From the NCBI GenBank assembly GCA_002430075.1, contig DJBN01000015.1:3434-10533 (forward strand): a stretch of DNA of 7,100 bases. The letters are read 5' to 3'. Position numbers and translations under genes: made by a program. Origin of the DNA: Actinobacteria bacterium UBA5975. GTDB lineage: Bacteria > Actinomycetota > Actinomycetes > Nanopelagicales > Nanopelagicaceae. This document shows, one piece after another, positions 1 through 6,701 of this stretch; position 1 is the stretch's first letter, and each line of letters starts with the position of its first letter. A model generated the notes under the pieces. It saw nothing but the letters and a program-made list of their open reading frames with translations. It did no database searches and had not been told where the DNA came from.

Positions 1-80
1 TATTCGCCCGTCTTGGCGCTCAAGGTAAAGTCCATGCCTTAACCTTACGCATAGTTGCCCAAATTGAGGAGAGAGAATGA
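1..80 (+). CDS. 3' end of an unidentified upstream gene (partial)
   Basis: The frame whose first full codon is at base 3 is open to a TGA at 78-80 and encodes 25 residues ending in VAQIEERE, which look like a helical, charged C-terminal tail. The other two forward frames stop within the first 42 bases. The stop overlaps the ATG of the next gene as ATGA, and that gene's SD (GAGGAG, 66-71) lies inside this reading frame. This is the usual arrangement of translationally coupled operon genes and is the main reason to accept the frame. There is too little sequence to assign a family. Its product probably works in the same pathway as the SDR enzyme that follows. Confidence 0.6.
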   Translation, partial: FARLGAQGKVHALTLRIVAQIEERE

Positions 81-838
81 GCATTCTTGACCGCTTTCGT
101 TTAGATGGAAAAGTTGCAGTGGTAACAGGTGCATCCTCAGGTCTTGGCGTTGCATTTGCGAAAGCCTTGGCCGAGGCAGGTGCCGATGTAGTTCTCGGAG
201 CACGCCGCGTAGATCGCCTTACAGAGACCGGCGCACTTGTTACTGCAGCCGGAAGAAAATTCGCAGCTCTTCAAACCGATGTAACCCAGCCTGAACAATG
301 CACTGCATTGATTGCGCACGCCATTGAAAAATTCGGCAAGGTCGATATTTTGGTCAATAACGCCGGTGTGGGAACCGCAGTTCCAGCAACTCACGAAACT
401 CCAGAACAATTTAAATCGGTTATCGATGTCAATCTATTTGGCGCATACTGGATGTCACAAGCATTTGCTAGGGCCAACACCAATGGCGGAGCAATAGTTA
501 ATATTTCAAGTGTCCTTGGAATCAAACCGCAAGGCTTACCGCAAGCCGCTTACGCATCCAGCAAAGCAGGGTTAATCGGATTAACCCGCGATCTAGCTGC
601 TCAGTGGACTGGACGCAAAAATATTCGCGTCAATGCGCTCGCCCCAGGATTCTTCCCATCTGAGATGAGTGATGAACTTCCAACAGATATGGTGAACATG
701 ATCAAGATGTTTACACCAGCTGGCCGGCTAGGAGATCCTGAAGAATTGGCAGCGACGCTGATCTGGCTCGTTAGCGATGCATCTAGCTATGTAACAGGCA
801 TTACCGTCCCTGTTGATGGTGGATTGGTCATGCCCTAG
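77..838 (+). CDS. SDR family NAD(P)-dependent oxidoreductase
   Basis: A 253-residue classical short-chain dehydrogenase/reductase, the usual length for the family, and a predicted cytosolic enzyme that reduces a carbonyl or oxidises an alcohol. The Rossmann glycine motif TGASSGLG is at residues 17-24, NNAG at 94-97, the structural Asn at 119, and catalytic Ser at about 145 with YASSK supplying Tyr159 and Lys163. PG is at 190-191 and the C-terminal DGG at 247-249. Arg43-Arg44 just after the second beta strand suggest NADP(H) preference (inference). The ATG has a strong SD (GAGGAG at 66-71) and overlaps the previous stop as ATGA, so the two genes are probably coupled. FabG-like, gluconate 5-dehydrogenase-like and glucose 1-dehydrogenase-like enzymes share all these motifs, so the substrate cannot be read from the sequence. 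All catalytic residues are intact. Confidence 0.93.
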   Translation: MSILDRFRLDGKVAVVTGASSGLGVAFAKALAEAGADVVLGARRVDRLTETGALVTAAGRKFAALQTDVTQPEQCTALIAHAIEKFGKVDILVNNAGVGTAVPATHETPEQFKSVIDVNLFGAYWMSQAFARANTNGGAIVNISSVLGIKPQGLPQAAYASSKAGLIGLTRDLAAQWTGRKNIRVNALAPGFFPSEMSDELPTDMVNMIKMFTPAGRLGDPEELAATLIWLVSDASSYVTGITVPVDGGLVMP

Positions 839-894
839 GTAGCTCGTTCTTTGTTTCACCATGTAACAGTGCCTAAATCAGTGCTCTGTACCAG

Positions 895-933
895 TAAGAG
901 ACCCACTCTCTCATGCAGACAGTGGGTCTCTTA
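895..933. terminator. bidirectional hairpin terminator between convergent genes
   Basis: A perfect 13-bp inverted repeat, TAAGAGACCCACT at 895-907 and AGTGGGTCTCTTA at 921-933, encloses a 13-nt loop. It lies 56 bp after the SDR stop and 11 bp beyond the stop of the convergent permease, so it can serve both transcripts. No long U-tract follows on either strand, only TCTTA, so it is not a textbook intrinsic terminator. The placement and perfect stem still make termination the likeliest role. Confidence 0.8.
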
Positions 934-944
934 ATCGAGGTTAA

Positions 945-2207
945 TTACTCGGCTTTACCTGCAGCCTTATTAAGGGCGCGCAGCAATTGATACCCAACTA
1001 CTGCAACAAGTGTTCCATTGATGATTCCTCCGAATGAGTAATCGCCACGAGTCCATGTCATATCAGCAATACCGATAATCAACGTGGTCGCTGCAATAAA
1101 GAGATTTGTTGAATTACCGAAGTTCACCTTATTCTCAATCCAAATCTTGGCACCGAGAATACCGATCATTCCGTAGAGAGCAACACCTATTCCGCCGAGT
1201 ACTCCAGCTGGAGTAGAGCTAAGAACTGCTCCAAACTTTGGAGATAGTGAGAGCAAGATTGCGCCTACACCTGCCACCCAATAGGCGGCCGTTGAATAGA
1301 TGCGAGTAGCGGCCATAACGCCGATATTTTCCGCATACGTCGTCGTTCCTGAACCCCCGCCAAGACCTGCAAGAGATGTTGCAACGCCATCTGCAAAGAG
1401 AGCATTACCCATCTCATCATCGAGGTCATTACCAGTCATTGCAGCAACTGCCTTAACGTGTCCGACATTCTCTGCAATAAGAACAAGTACTACCGGAAGA
1501 AAGAGCAAGATTGCATTTCCATCGAATGTTGGAGTTGTGAATGAAGGTAGCGCAAACCATGACGCTGCCGTTACTCCCGCAAAATCAATGTCGCCTTTGA
1601 TCGTTGCAAATGCATATCCCACGACAATTCCGCCGAAGATGCTGATGCGACCAAGGAATCCCTTTGATAGTGCGCCAATGATTGCAACGGCTGCAAGAGT
1701 GACCACTGCCGTGACAGGTGCTGCCTTGAAGTTGTTATTGGCAGCTCCAGCTAAGTTCAGACCGATAATCATGACGATTGAACCGGTGACAAGTGGAGGC
1801 AAGAGCCAGTTAATCCAACCAATTCCGATTGCCTTAACGACTATTCCCACAAGCGCCAAAAGCACGCCAGTTACTACAACCCCACCAAGAGCAACAGCCA
1901 TGCCTCCATTTGTCATCGCCGCGCTGATTGGCGCAAGGAATGCGAATGACGAACCGAGGTAGCTTGGAACTCTATTATGAGTCAGGGCCAGGAAGAGAAG
2001 CGTTCCAATGCCTGAAAAGAAAAGCGTTGTGCTAGGTGGAAAGCCAGTAATGATTGGAACTAAGAATGTTGCTCCAAACATCGCTGCGATGTGCTGAATA
2101 CCCACACCAATTGTGAGCGGCCATGCAAGGCGCTCGTCAGGCTTTACTACTTCACCATCTGCAACAGATTTTCCATTGCCATGAAGTTTCCATGTTAAAA
2201 GTGACAT
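945..2207 (-). CDS. NCS2 family uracil/pyrimidine permease, RutG/UraA-like
   Basis: A proton-coupled nucleobase permease of the inner membrane, NCS2 (nucleobase:cation symporter-2) family, with mostly hydrophobic sequence consistent with the 14-helix, two-repeat fold. Residue numbers are from the ATG at 2207 (420 aa). The N-terminal half has GIQHIAAMFGAT and RVPSYLGSSFAF. AENVGH at 245-250 and TTTYAENIGVM at 288-298 place Glu246, His250 and Glu293 where UraA has its uracil- and proton-coupling residues. TTTYAEN, rather than the TTYGEN of UraA, and the surrounding sequence resemble E. coli RutG as I remember it, so uracil or thymine is the likeliest substrate; xanthine is less likely. I chose the 2207 start because GGGAAGG lies 5 nt before it (2213-2219). 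An in-frame ATG at 2246 would add 13 residues that are not typical of the family. No Rut catabolic genes are nearby, which favours pyrimidine salvage. Confidence 0.9.
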   Translation of the reverse strand: MSLLTWKLHGNGKSVADGEVVKPDERLAWPLTIGVGIQHIAAMFGATFLVPIITGFPPSTTLFFSGIGTLLFLALTHNRVPSYLGSSFAFLAPISAAMTNGGMAVALGGVVVTGVLLALVGIVVKAIGIGWINWLLPPLVTGSIVMIIGLNLAGAANNNFKAAPVTAVVTLAAVAIIGALSKGFLGRISIFGGIVVGYAFATIKGDIDFAGVTAASWFALPSFTTPTFDGNAILLFLPVVLVLIAENVGHVKAVAAMTGNDLDDEMGNALFADGVATSLAGLGGGSGTTTYAENIGVMAATRIYSTAAYWVAGVGAILLSLSPKFGAVLSSTPAGVLGGIGVALYGMIGILGAKIWIENKVNFGNSTNLFIAATTLIIGIADMTWTRGDYSFGGIINGTLVAVVGYQLLRALNKAAGKAE

Positions 2208-2272
2208 GTATACCTTCCCATTTCTTGTGCAAAGGCAATAGATCATCCATCACCTGCGGGAAGGCCAAAATA

Positions 2273-2290
2273 ATGATAAGCAGTTACTGC
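2273..2290 (-). promoter_or_regulatory. candidate promoter and operator of the pyrimidine permease
   Basis: In the 125-bp gap between the MFS stop and the permease start, the minus strand carries TATCAT (2273-2278), a plausible -10 box that would give a leader of roughly 60 nt. Immediately upstream is an 11-bp palindrome, GCAGT-A-ACTGC (2280-2290), inside the -10/-35 spacer where a repressor could bind. No good -35 is visible. A 5-bp-arm palindrome can easily arise by chance, so this is tentative; the permease may instead be read from the MFS promoter. I see no purine, preQ1 or similar riboswitch consensus in the leader. Confidence 0.3.
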
Positions 2291-2332
2291 CTAGTAAGTC
2301 GGCCTGACACAAGCTCTAAGCGCGTGATTGCC

Positions 2333-3520
2333 TTAGATTTTAATCTTTTCAGACTTACCTGCGAAGAACCCCACTAGCCCAAGTAGCGCTCCTAAAACGG
2401 CAGGGAAGATAAGCGCGCTCCCCCAGTTATTGGTTGAATCAAAAATTGCGCCAACGATTCCAGGTGAAATTGCCGCCATTAAATATCCGACCGATTGAGC
2501 CATGATGGATAAGGAACGAGTTTCGCTGGCTTCATAACTTCTGGTCACCGTTAGCATGAGTGATAACGGGAAGGTGGTTGCCAGGCCGATATTGACTATC
2601 ACGAGCCAGAAAACCAAACGCCAACCAGAGTCGAAGATCATCCCAATAAAACTAACTGTAATGAGCGCTCCAAGAATCAATAATAGAACTTGAATATTCT
2701 TTAATCGCGAGGCGTAATGCGGAACGGCGACGCCAATTAGAGAACCAAATAAACCTGTAATCGAGACAACAAGGCCAGCGTGAAAGAGTGAATACCCTTT
2801 TGAAACAAAGATAGTTGGAAGCCAGGTTGCTGTCCCATAAAAGAGCATCGATTGAAAACCAAAGAAAAGGGTGATGCTCCAGGCCCCAGGCTTTTTGAAG
2901 AGCTCCCTATGAAATGTGGAATGACTCGTTTGATTTTTTTTCTCTGAACTCTTTGCATTCTTGGCAAACCACCAGATGGTTGATGCTACGGCGATGAGAA
3001 GCCATGGAATCATTGCAAATCGCCAGCCCCAGGAAGTGGCCTCAGCCAGTGGAACAGCTACTGCAATGGAGAGGGCCGCAAAAATTCCCATAACTGTTAT
3101 GTAGATTCCGGTCAGTAGCCCTGAATGATCAGGTGCGTTCTCTTTAACCCACACCGGAAGTGAGAAATTAAGAATCGCTATCGCGATACCCACCGCAAGA
3201 GATGCCATAAAGAGCATCGAAACATTGCCTACAGTACGAAAGAAAATAGCAGCGCTGAGCATGGCCAAACTAAAGGTAATCACGCGGTTGGTGCTACCAA
3301 TTTTTGCAACCAGTGGCATGATCAACCCGCTCCCTGCAAAGCAGAGAACGGAGAGAGAGGTCAGGAATGAGAGCTGAAATGAGCTCAAGTTGTACTGCAC
3401 TTTAAGGATTGGGTAGAGGGGGCTCATAATCACCAATCCAGCGCGCATGTTAATCGCTGTGATGAATATCGGAAGACCTTCGCCAATGACAGATCGCAGA
3501 CTCTGTACATTTTCTGGCAT
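2333..3520 (-). CDS. MFS transporter, CynX/NimT-like
   Basis: A 395-residue inner-membrane carrier of the major facilitator superfamily with about 12 hydrophobic segments in two halves. A hydrophilic, Lys/Ser-rich cytoplasmic loop lies at about residues 186-212. NMRAG at 24-28 followed by SPLYPIL, and the second-half opening FGFQSMLFYGTATWLPTIF at about 220-238, resemble the CynX (cyanate) / NimT (nitroimidazole) branch, in which the seventh helix typically reads close to this. Substrates in this branch are small organic anions or drugs, and the sequence does not say which. There is no SD before the ATG. A TAGACT box six bases upstream suggests leaderless expression. It is followed 125 bp later by the permease on the same strand, so partial cotranscription is possible. 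The transcript contains an A8 run (complement of 2934-2941) inside the loop coding region, with no sign that the frame is broken. Confidence 0.88.
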   Translation of the reverse strand: MPENVQSLRSVIGEGLPIFITAINMRAGLVIMSPLYPILKVQYNLSSFQLSFLTSLSVLCFAGSGLIMPLVAKIGSTNRVITFSLAMLSAAIFFRTVGNVSMLFMASLAVGIAIAILNFSLPVWVKENAPDHSGLLTGIYITVMGIFAALSIAVAVPLAEATSWGWRFAMIPWLLIAVASTIWWFAKNAKSSEKKNQTSHSTFHRELFKKPGAWSITLFFGFQSMLFYGTATWLPTIFVSKGYSLFHAGLVVSITGLFGSLIGVAVPHYASRLKNIQVLLLILGALITVSFIGMIFDSGWRLVFWLVIVNIGLATTFPLSLMLTVTRSYEASETRSLSIMAQSVGYLMAAISPGIVGAIFDSTNNWGSALIFPAVLGALLGLVGFFAGKSEKIKI

Positions 3521-3526
3521 TGCTTG

Positions 3527-3532
3527 AGTCTA
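3527..3532 (-). promoter_or_regulatory. -10 box for leaderless MFS gene
   Basis: The minus strand reads TAGACT-CAAGCA-ATG into the MFS gene. TAGACT fits the TANNNT -10 consensus, and the six-base gap puts the expected transcription start at or within a base of the ATG. No purine-rich SD is present in this stretch, which supports a leaderless mRNA. No convincing -35 is seen 16-18 bp upstream. Confidence 0.55.
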
Positions 3533-3626
3533 TAGGTAGGCTCAACCTGGAACCTAAAGGGCGATTACCAGGGAATTCACAAGAAACTTCACCCGACCAG
3601 TAATCAGTTGCTCCCCCTTGGACATT

Positions 3627-3632
3627 TAGGGT
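3627..3632 (+). promoter_or_regulatory. -10 box for leaderless sulfotransferase gene
   Basis: The sequence reads TAGGGT-ACGACA-ATG into the sulfotransferase. The box-to-ATG distance is identical to that before the MFS gene and nhaA, and there is no SD in the interval. Transcription would begin at or next to the ATG. The -35 region is weak. The box is about 95 bp from the opposing MFS -10, so these two promoters do not overlap. Confidence 0.55.
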
Positions 3633-3638
3633 ACGACA

Positions 3639-4568
3639 ATGGCTTCTGACTTCCTTCCCGTATTTAGTGGCGGAACAGGTAGGTCTGGGACAACCTTGAT
3701 CGGCAAGATCCTGCGACAGCACTCGACTGTTCACGCCGGTAATCCTTACGAGATCAAATTTCTCACTGGCAAGGGAGGGCTCTTGGATCTAGTCGGAGCT
3801 CATCTCGACAACAACCAGGGCCCCAATAATCCCTTCCACTATGTCAGCGGATTTATCTGGAGCTTTCCGGAGAGAAGAATGAACCCTCGCCGAATTTCGG
3901 CCTTGCGCGAGAAGATGTTAGAACAATGGTGGGCACGAGATGGCAAACAGGGTGGGACCGTTGGTCTCATGCAAGGCTTTGAACTGGCAACCTTGGAGTC
4001 TGAACTCGATGCCCTGCAAAAAGGATTTGCCTCGCACCCTGTCTGCAGCACCCGGAAATTCTTTTACAATTTTATGGCTTCACATAAGTTCTTTGAGAAT
4101 TCCTCTATCGCAGTGGATACCACTCCGACCAATATTGAACGGTCTGATCAAATTCACAAACTTCTCAACTCAGCGAAATTCATTCACATCACTCGCGATG
4201 GACGTGACACGATCAGCTCAGTACTTAAGGAACCCTGGGGTCCAAAGAATTCGGATAAAGCCTTAGAGTGGTGGAAGCGAAAGAACATCAATGCATATAG
4301 GGCCACATCACAGCTACCAACAGAATCACTACTTAGAATGCGCTTAGAGGACTTGGTACATCACGATCGTGAGGCTACCTATCAGGAATTGCTAGCCTTT
4401 GTTGGCTTAGAAGATGAAGCTGGGATTAGAAATTTCTTTGCTACTGAAGTTCTTCCCACTAACGCTCATGTTGAGCGATGGCGAGAAGATCCTCTTCTTG
4501 ATGAAGCCTTCAACAGGAAGTTCCAAGAGATTGTGACTGAGCTAGTCGATATGGGAATCAAGCTTTAA
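3639..4568 (+). CDS. sulfotransferase family protein (PAPS-dependent)
   Basis: A 309-residue protein of the Sulfotransfer_3-like family, expected to move a sulfo group from 3'-phosphoadenylyl sulfate (PAPS) to an acceptor hydroxyl or amine. The 5'-phosphosulfate-binding loop GTGRSGTT is at residues 12-19, close to the N-terminus with no signal peptide, so the enzyme should be cytosolic. The 3'-phosphate-binding motif ITRDGRDTISS at 184-194 supplies Arg186 and Ser194. NPYEIKFL (35-42) and VDTTPTN (159-165) match the conserved acceptor-side positions of this family. The C-terminal WREDPLL...FQEIVTELVDMGI is a typical family ending. It stands alone, without a glycosyltransferase, PAPS synthesis or capsule gene beside it, so the acceptor is unknown; a glycolipid, polysaccharide or small metabolite are all possible. 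The ATG has no SD and sits six bases after TAGGGT. Confidence 0.88.
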   Translation: MASDFLPVFSGGTGRSGTTLIGKILRQHSTVHAGNPYEIKFLTGKGGLLDLVGAHLDNNQGPNNPFHYVSGFIWSFPERRMNPRRISALREKMLEQWWARDGKQGGTVGLMQGFELATLESELDALQKGFASHPVCSTRKFFYNFMASHKFFENSSIAVDTTPTNIERSDQIHKLLNSAKFIHITRDGRDTISSVLKEPWGPKNSDKALEWWKRKNINAYRATSQLPTESLLRMRLEDLVHHDREATYQELLAFVGLEDEAGIRNFFATEVLPTNAHVERWREDPLLDEAFNRKFQEIVTELVDMGIKL

Positions 4569-4732
4569 CTATTGGGTAGGATGCATGGTCGCAAGGTGCA
4601 GACAATGATCATGGCAATCCCCTGAAGCATCGAACCTCTTGTGCCATCTCTAGCCTCCTTCTTCGCCATCAATTCCTCGGGTGTGGCAGGAAGCCTCAGC
4701 GATGATTGATATCCAACTTTCCCAACGCACCC

Positions 4733-4764
4733 CAATAGAGAGGACTCCGTCATTCACTCTATTG
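4733..4764. terminator. candidate hairpin terminator in the sulfotransferase-nhaA gap
   Basis: CAATAGAG (4733-4740) pairs perfectly with CTCTATTG (4757-4764). After one A-A mismatch, a further three pairs (GGA with TTC, one of them G-U) extend the stem around an 8-nt loop. It lies within the 245-bp gap (4569-4813) between two convergent genes, a natural place for a bidirectional terminator. There is no U-tract on either side, so termination is inferred from position and structure only. The rest of the gap holds no tRNA, repeat array or convincing gene. Confidence 0.45.
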
Positions 4765-4813
4765 CCACTGGTGCAAACCCAACTACCCATACTTTGCTGA
4801 CTACTCTGCTTAA

Positions 4814-6040
4814 CTAATTAACTGACCAGCTTTCAATTTTACGAGCTCGTACTCGAAGTGCGATTACAGCGCAGAGTGAAGCAAGCAAGCTAGCGGCAAG
4901 TATTCCGACCTTGGCATCTGCCATCAAAGTCGGTGAATCCTCATAGCTCAGCTCTGCGATAAGAAGAGAGACCGTAAATCCAATTCCTGCAAGCAGACCA
5001 ATAGCCATCACATCGGTCCACCGCAGAACAGGGTTGAGAGAAGCTTTTGTAAGTCGCGTTACAAGGTAAGTTGCCCCGAAAATACCGATCGCCTTTCCAA
5101 ATACCAGAGAGATAATAATTGCAACGCTAATTGAGCTCGTGATTGTCTGGCTTAAGCCAAAGCTACGTATATCTACACCAGCAGAGGCGAATGCGAAGAG
5201 AGGAATGACTAGTGTGACACTTACTGGTCGCAGATACTTCTCGGAAATTTCTGCAGGAGAGAGCAGCTCCCCATTACGGTTGTGATTTCTAGTTAAAAGC
5301 GCGATAGCGATTCCTGCAACAGTTGCATGGACTCCTGACTGATAGGTCGCCCACCAGATAGCAAGACCCAATGGCAATGCGATATACCATCGAGCAATAT
5401 TTAACCGCTGTGTAACCCAATAGATTGCCAGAAGAATTATCGTGAGTGCGAGCATGCCAACATCAGTCTTATTTGAGTAAAAGATTGCGATAACAGAGAT
5501 TGCTCCTAAATCATCTACAACGGCAACTGTTAGTAGAAATGCCCGTAGCTCCGTCGGCAGGGATTTTCCTGCAATGGCAAGGACTGCAAGTGCAAAAGCA
5601 ATATCGGTGGCCATCGGTATGGCCCAACCTTCGTGCGCATCTGCATTTCCACGCACTAAAAGTGTGTAGAGAAGAATAGGCAAACCCATGCCAGCAAGGG
5701 CTGCCACTACCGGAACAAGAGCTTGGCTCGGTTTAGAAAGGGAGCCATGCAATAGCTCGTGCTTGAGCTCAAGGCCTGCAACTAGAAAGAAAATTGCCAA
5801 GAGTCCATCTGAAATCCAATGCAGTATCGACATATCAAGATCAAGGAAGCCGATACTCAGATTACGGCCTAATAAATCTGAATAGCCCAGCGAGAAGTAG
5901 GAATTTGCAACGATCATTGCAAGGGCTGCGGCTGCTAGAAGAAGAATTCCGCCAAAAGTCTCATCTTTAAGCGCCTTGGCTAACCAACGGCCCTCATCAT
6001 CGCTAACAGGTCCTAGTACAACTTCATGATGTGACGCCAT
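4814..6040 (-). CDS. nhaA: Na+/H+ antiporter NhaA
   Basis: A 408-residue inner-membrane Na+(Li+)/H+ antiporter used for sodium and pH homeostasis. The hallmark sites are all present: DGLLAIFFLVAGLELKHEL (78-96), ATDIAFALAVLA at 144-155 with Thr145-Asp146 (E. coli Thr132-Asp133), VVDDLGAI at 174-181 with the ion-binding pair Asp176-Asp177 (E. coli Asp163-Asp164), and SGVHAT with His238 matching the pH-response His225. Lys316 in VFGKAIG matches Lys300, and AGIGFTVSLLI is at 351-361. It should therefore be an active electrogenic antiporter. It is about 20 residues longer than E. coli NhaA, mostly as a charged N-terminal extension. The ATG lacks an SD and lies six bases after TAGAAT. The gene is divergent from the LysE exporter with 58 bp between start codons. 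No nhaR regulator is adjacent. Confidence 0.96.
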   Translation of the reverse strand: MASHHEVVLGPVSDDEGRWLAKALKDETFGGILLLAAAALAMIVANSYFSLGYSDLLGRNLSIGFLDLDMSILHWISDGLLAIFFLVAGLELKHELLHGSLSKPSQALVPVVAALAGMGLPILLYTLLVRGNADAHEGWAIPMATDIAFALAVLAIAGKSLPTELRAFLLTVAVVDDLGAISVIAIFYSNKTDVGMLALTIILLAIYWVTQRLNIARWYIALPLGLAIWWATYQSGVHATVAGIAIALLTRNHNRNGELLSPAEISEKYLRPVSVTLVIPLFAFASAGVDIRSFGLSQTITSSISVAIIISLVFGKAIGIFGATYLVTRLTKASLNPVLRWTDVMAIGLLAGIGFTVSLLIAELSYEDSPTLMADAKVGILAASLLASLCAVIALRVRARKIESWSVN

Positions 6041-6045
6041 ATCAG

Positions 6046-6052
6046 TATTCTA
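6046..6052. promoter_or_regulatory. overlapping opposed -10 boxes, nhaA / lysE divergent promoter
   Basis: The seven bases TATTCTA read as TATTCT on the plus strand (6046-6051) and TAGAAT on the minus strand (6047-6052). The minus box is followed by ACTGAT and the nhaA ATG, giving a leaderless start at about 6040. The plus box would start transcription at about 6058 and give the exporter a leader of about 40 nt carrying its SD. A partial -35, TTCATG at 6023-6028, lies 17 bp upstream of the plus box. No good -35 is seen for nhaA. Confidence 0.5.
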
Positions 6053-6098
6053 TTTCATAGTGAGCTTCTAGGTCGGATAAAGAAAGAGGAACCACATT

Positions 6099-6701
6099 GT
6101 GATTGCTGTCATCCCAGGGCTATTGATGGGTTTCTCTCTCATTATCGCCATCGGGGCGCAGAATGCTTTTGTTATTCGACAAGGGCTATCTAAATCACAT
6201 CTACCGCTTGTTGTTGTGACCTGCGCTAGCGCAGATGTACTCCTTATTCTCATCGGAACCGGAGGACTAGGCACTCCCATTCAGGCCAACACAGCGCTTC
6301 TCGAAATTATTCGTTGGTTCGGAGTCCTCTATCTCCTCTGGTTTGGTTATAAAAGTCTGCGATCTGTCTTCAGGGCTCAAACTCTCTCTGCCTCTACAAA
6401 TACTCACTCTTCTCGTACGAAAGCACTCCTAGCCACTCTAGCAATCACATTCTTGAATCCTCATGTGTATCTAGATACAGTCATTTTTGTCGGTAGCATC
6501 GCTAATCAATTCGGTGCTGATCGTTGGTATTTCGCGGCAGGAGCAAGTACTGCAAGCATCATCTGGTTTGCGACCATTGGCTTTGGCGCACAAGCAGCTT
6601 CGAAGTACCTGGCAAAGCCAATCTTTTGGAAGATTCTCGATTCTTGTATCGCTATAGTGATGTTTACACTTGCGTCAACGCTTGCCTTTTACTCCTTTTA
6701 G
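6099..6701 (+). CDS. LysE/ArgO family amino-acid exporter
   Basis: A 200-residue inner-membrane exporter of the LysE superfamily with about six hydrophobic segments, the usual size for LysE and ArgO. The family motif IGAQNAFVIRQGL is at residues 18-30, and the signature FLNPHVYLDTV at 118-128, containing Asn120-Pro121 and Asp126, matches the ArgO/LysE branch rather than the RhtB or cadmium-exporter branches. The likely substrates are L-arginine, L-lysine or toxic analogues such as canavanine. The GTG start is supported by an SD, AGAGGA, with AGGA 8 nt upstream. No lysG/argP-type LysR regulator is adjacent, so control is not visible beyond the shared promoter region with nhaA. It is 36 bp from the copper protein downstream and may share its transcript. 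Confidence 0.92.
   Translation: MIAVIPGLLMGFSLIIAIGAQNAFVIRQGLSKSHLPLVVVTCASADVLLILIGTGGLGTPIQANTALLEIIRWFGVLYLLWFGYKSLRSVFRAQTLSASTNTHSSRTKALLATLAITFLNPHVYLDTVIFVGSIANQFGADRWYFAAGASTASIIWFATIGFGAQAASKYLAKPIFWKILDSCIAIVMFTLASTLAFYSF

Noticed and set aside
1300..1962. A 220-codon open frame on the plus strand across the permease gene
   Set aside because: It lies wholly antisense to the clearly recognisable NCS2 permease; its translation is low-complexity Pro/Ala/Thr-rich, as expected for the reverse of a membrane protein gene, with no family motif.
2208..2246. An upstream in-frame ATG at 2246 as the permease start
   Set aside because: The ATG at 2207 has a clear SD (GGGAAGG) at 5 nt, and the extra 13 residues (Cys- and Arg-containing) are not typical of the family's N-terminus.
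2208..2332. A purine or other riboswitch in the permease leader
   Set aside because: None of the conserved core sequences of purine, xanthine or preQ1 riboswitches is recognisable on the minus strand.
2934..2941. An A8 run in the MFS coding strand as a phase-variable or slippage site
   Set aside because: The frame is intact, the run falls in a Lys-rich loop where AAA codons are expected, and a single run of eight is too weak as evidence.
4620..4650. A tRNA-like T-loop (GGTTCGATG on the minus strand)
   Set aside because: Only a weak four-pair arm forms around it, and no matching acceptor or anticodon arm is found at the required distances.
4565..4753. A 62-codon minus-strand frame in the gap before nhaA
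   Set aside because: It has no good SD and no leaderless box at the right distance (TAGAGT is only two bases before the ATG), its codon use is unlike the neighbours, and it matches no family I recognise. A different frame of about 46 codons overlaps it equally well.
4569..4764. CTATTG copies at 4569 and 4759 as target-site duplications of a small inserted element
   Set aside because: Only six bases match, there are no terminal inverted repeats of an element, and the second copy is better explained as one arm of the local hairpin.
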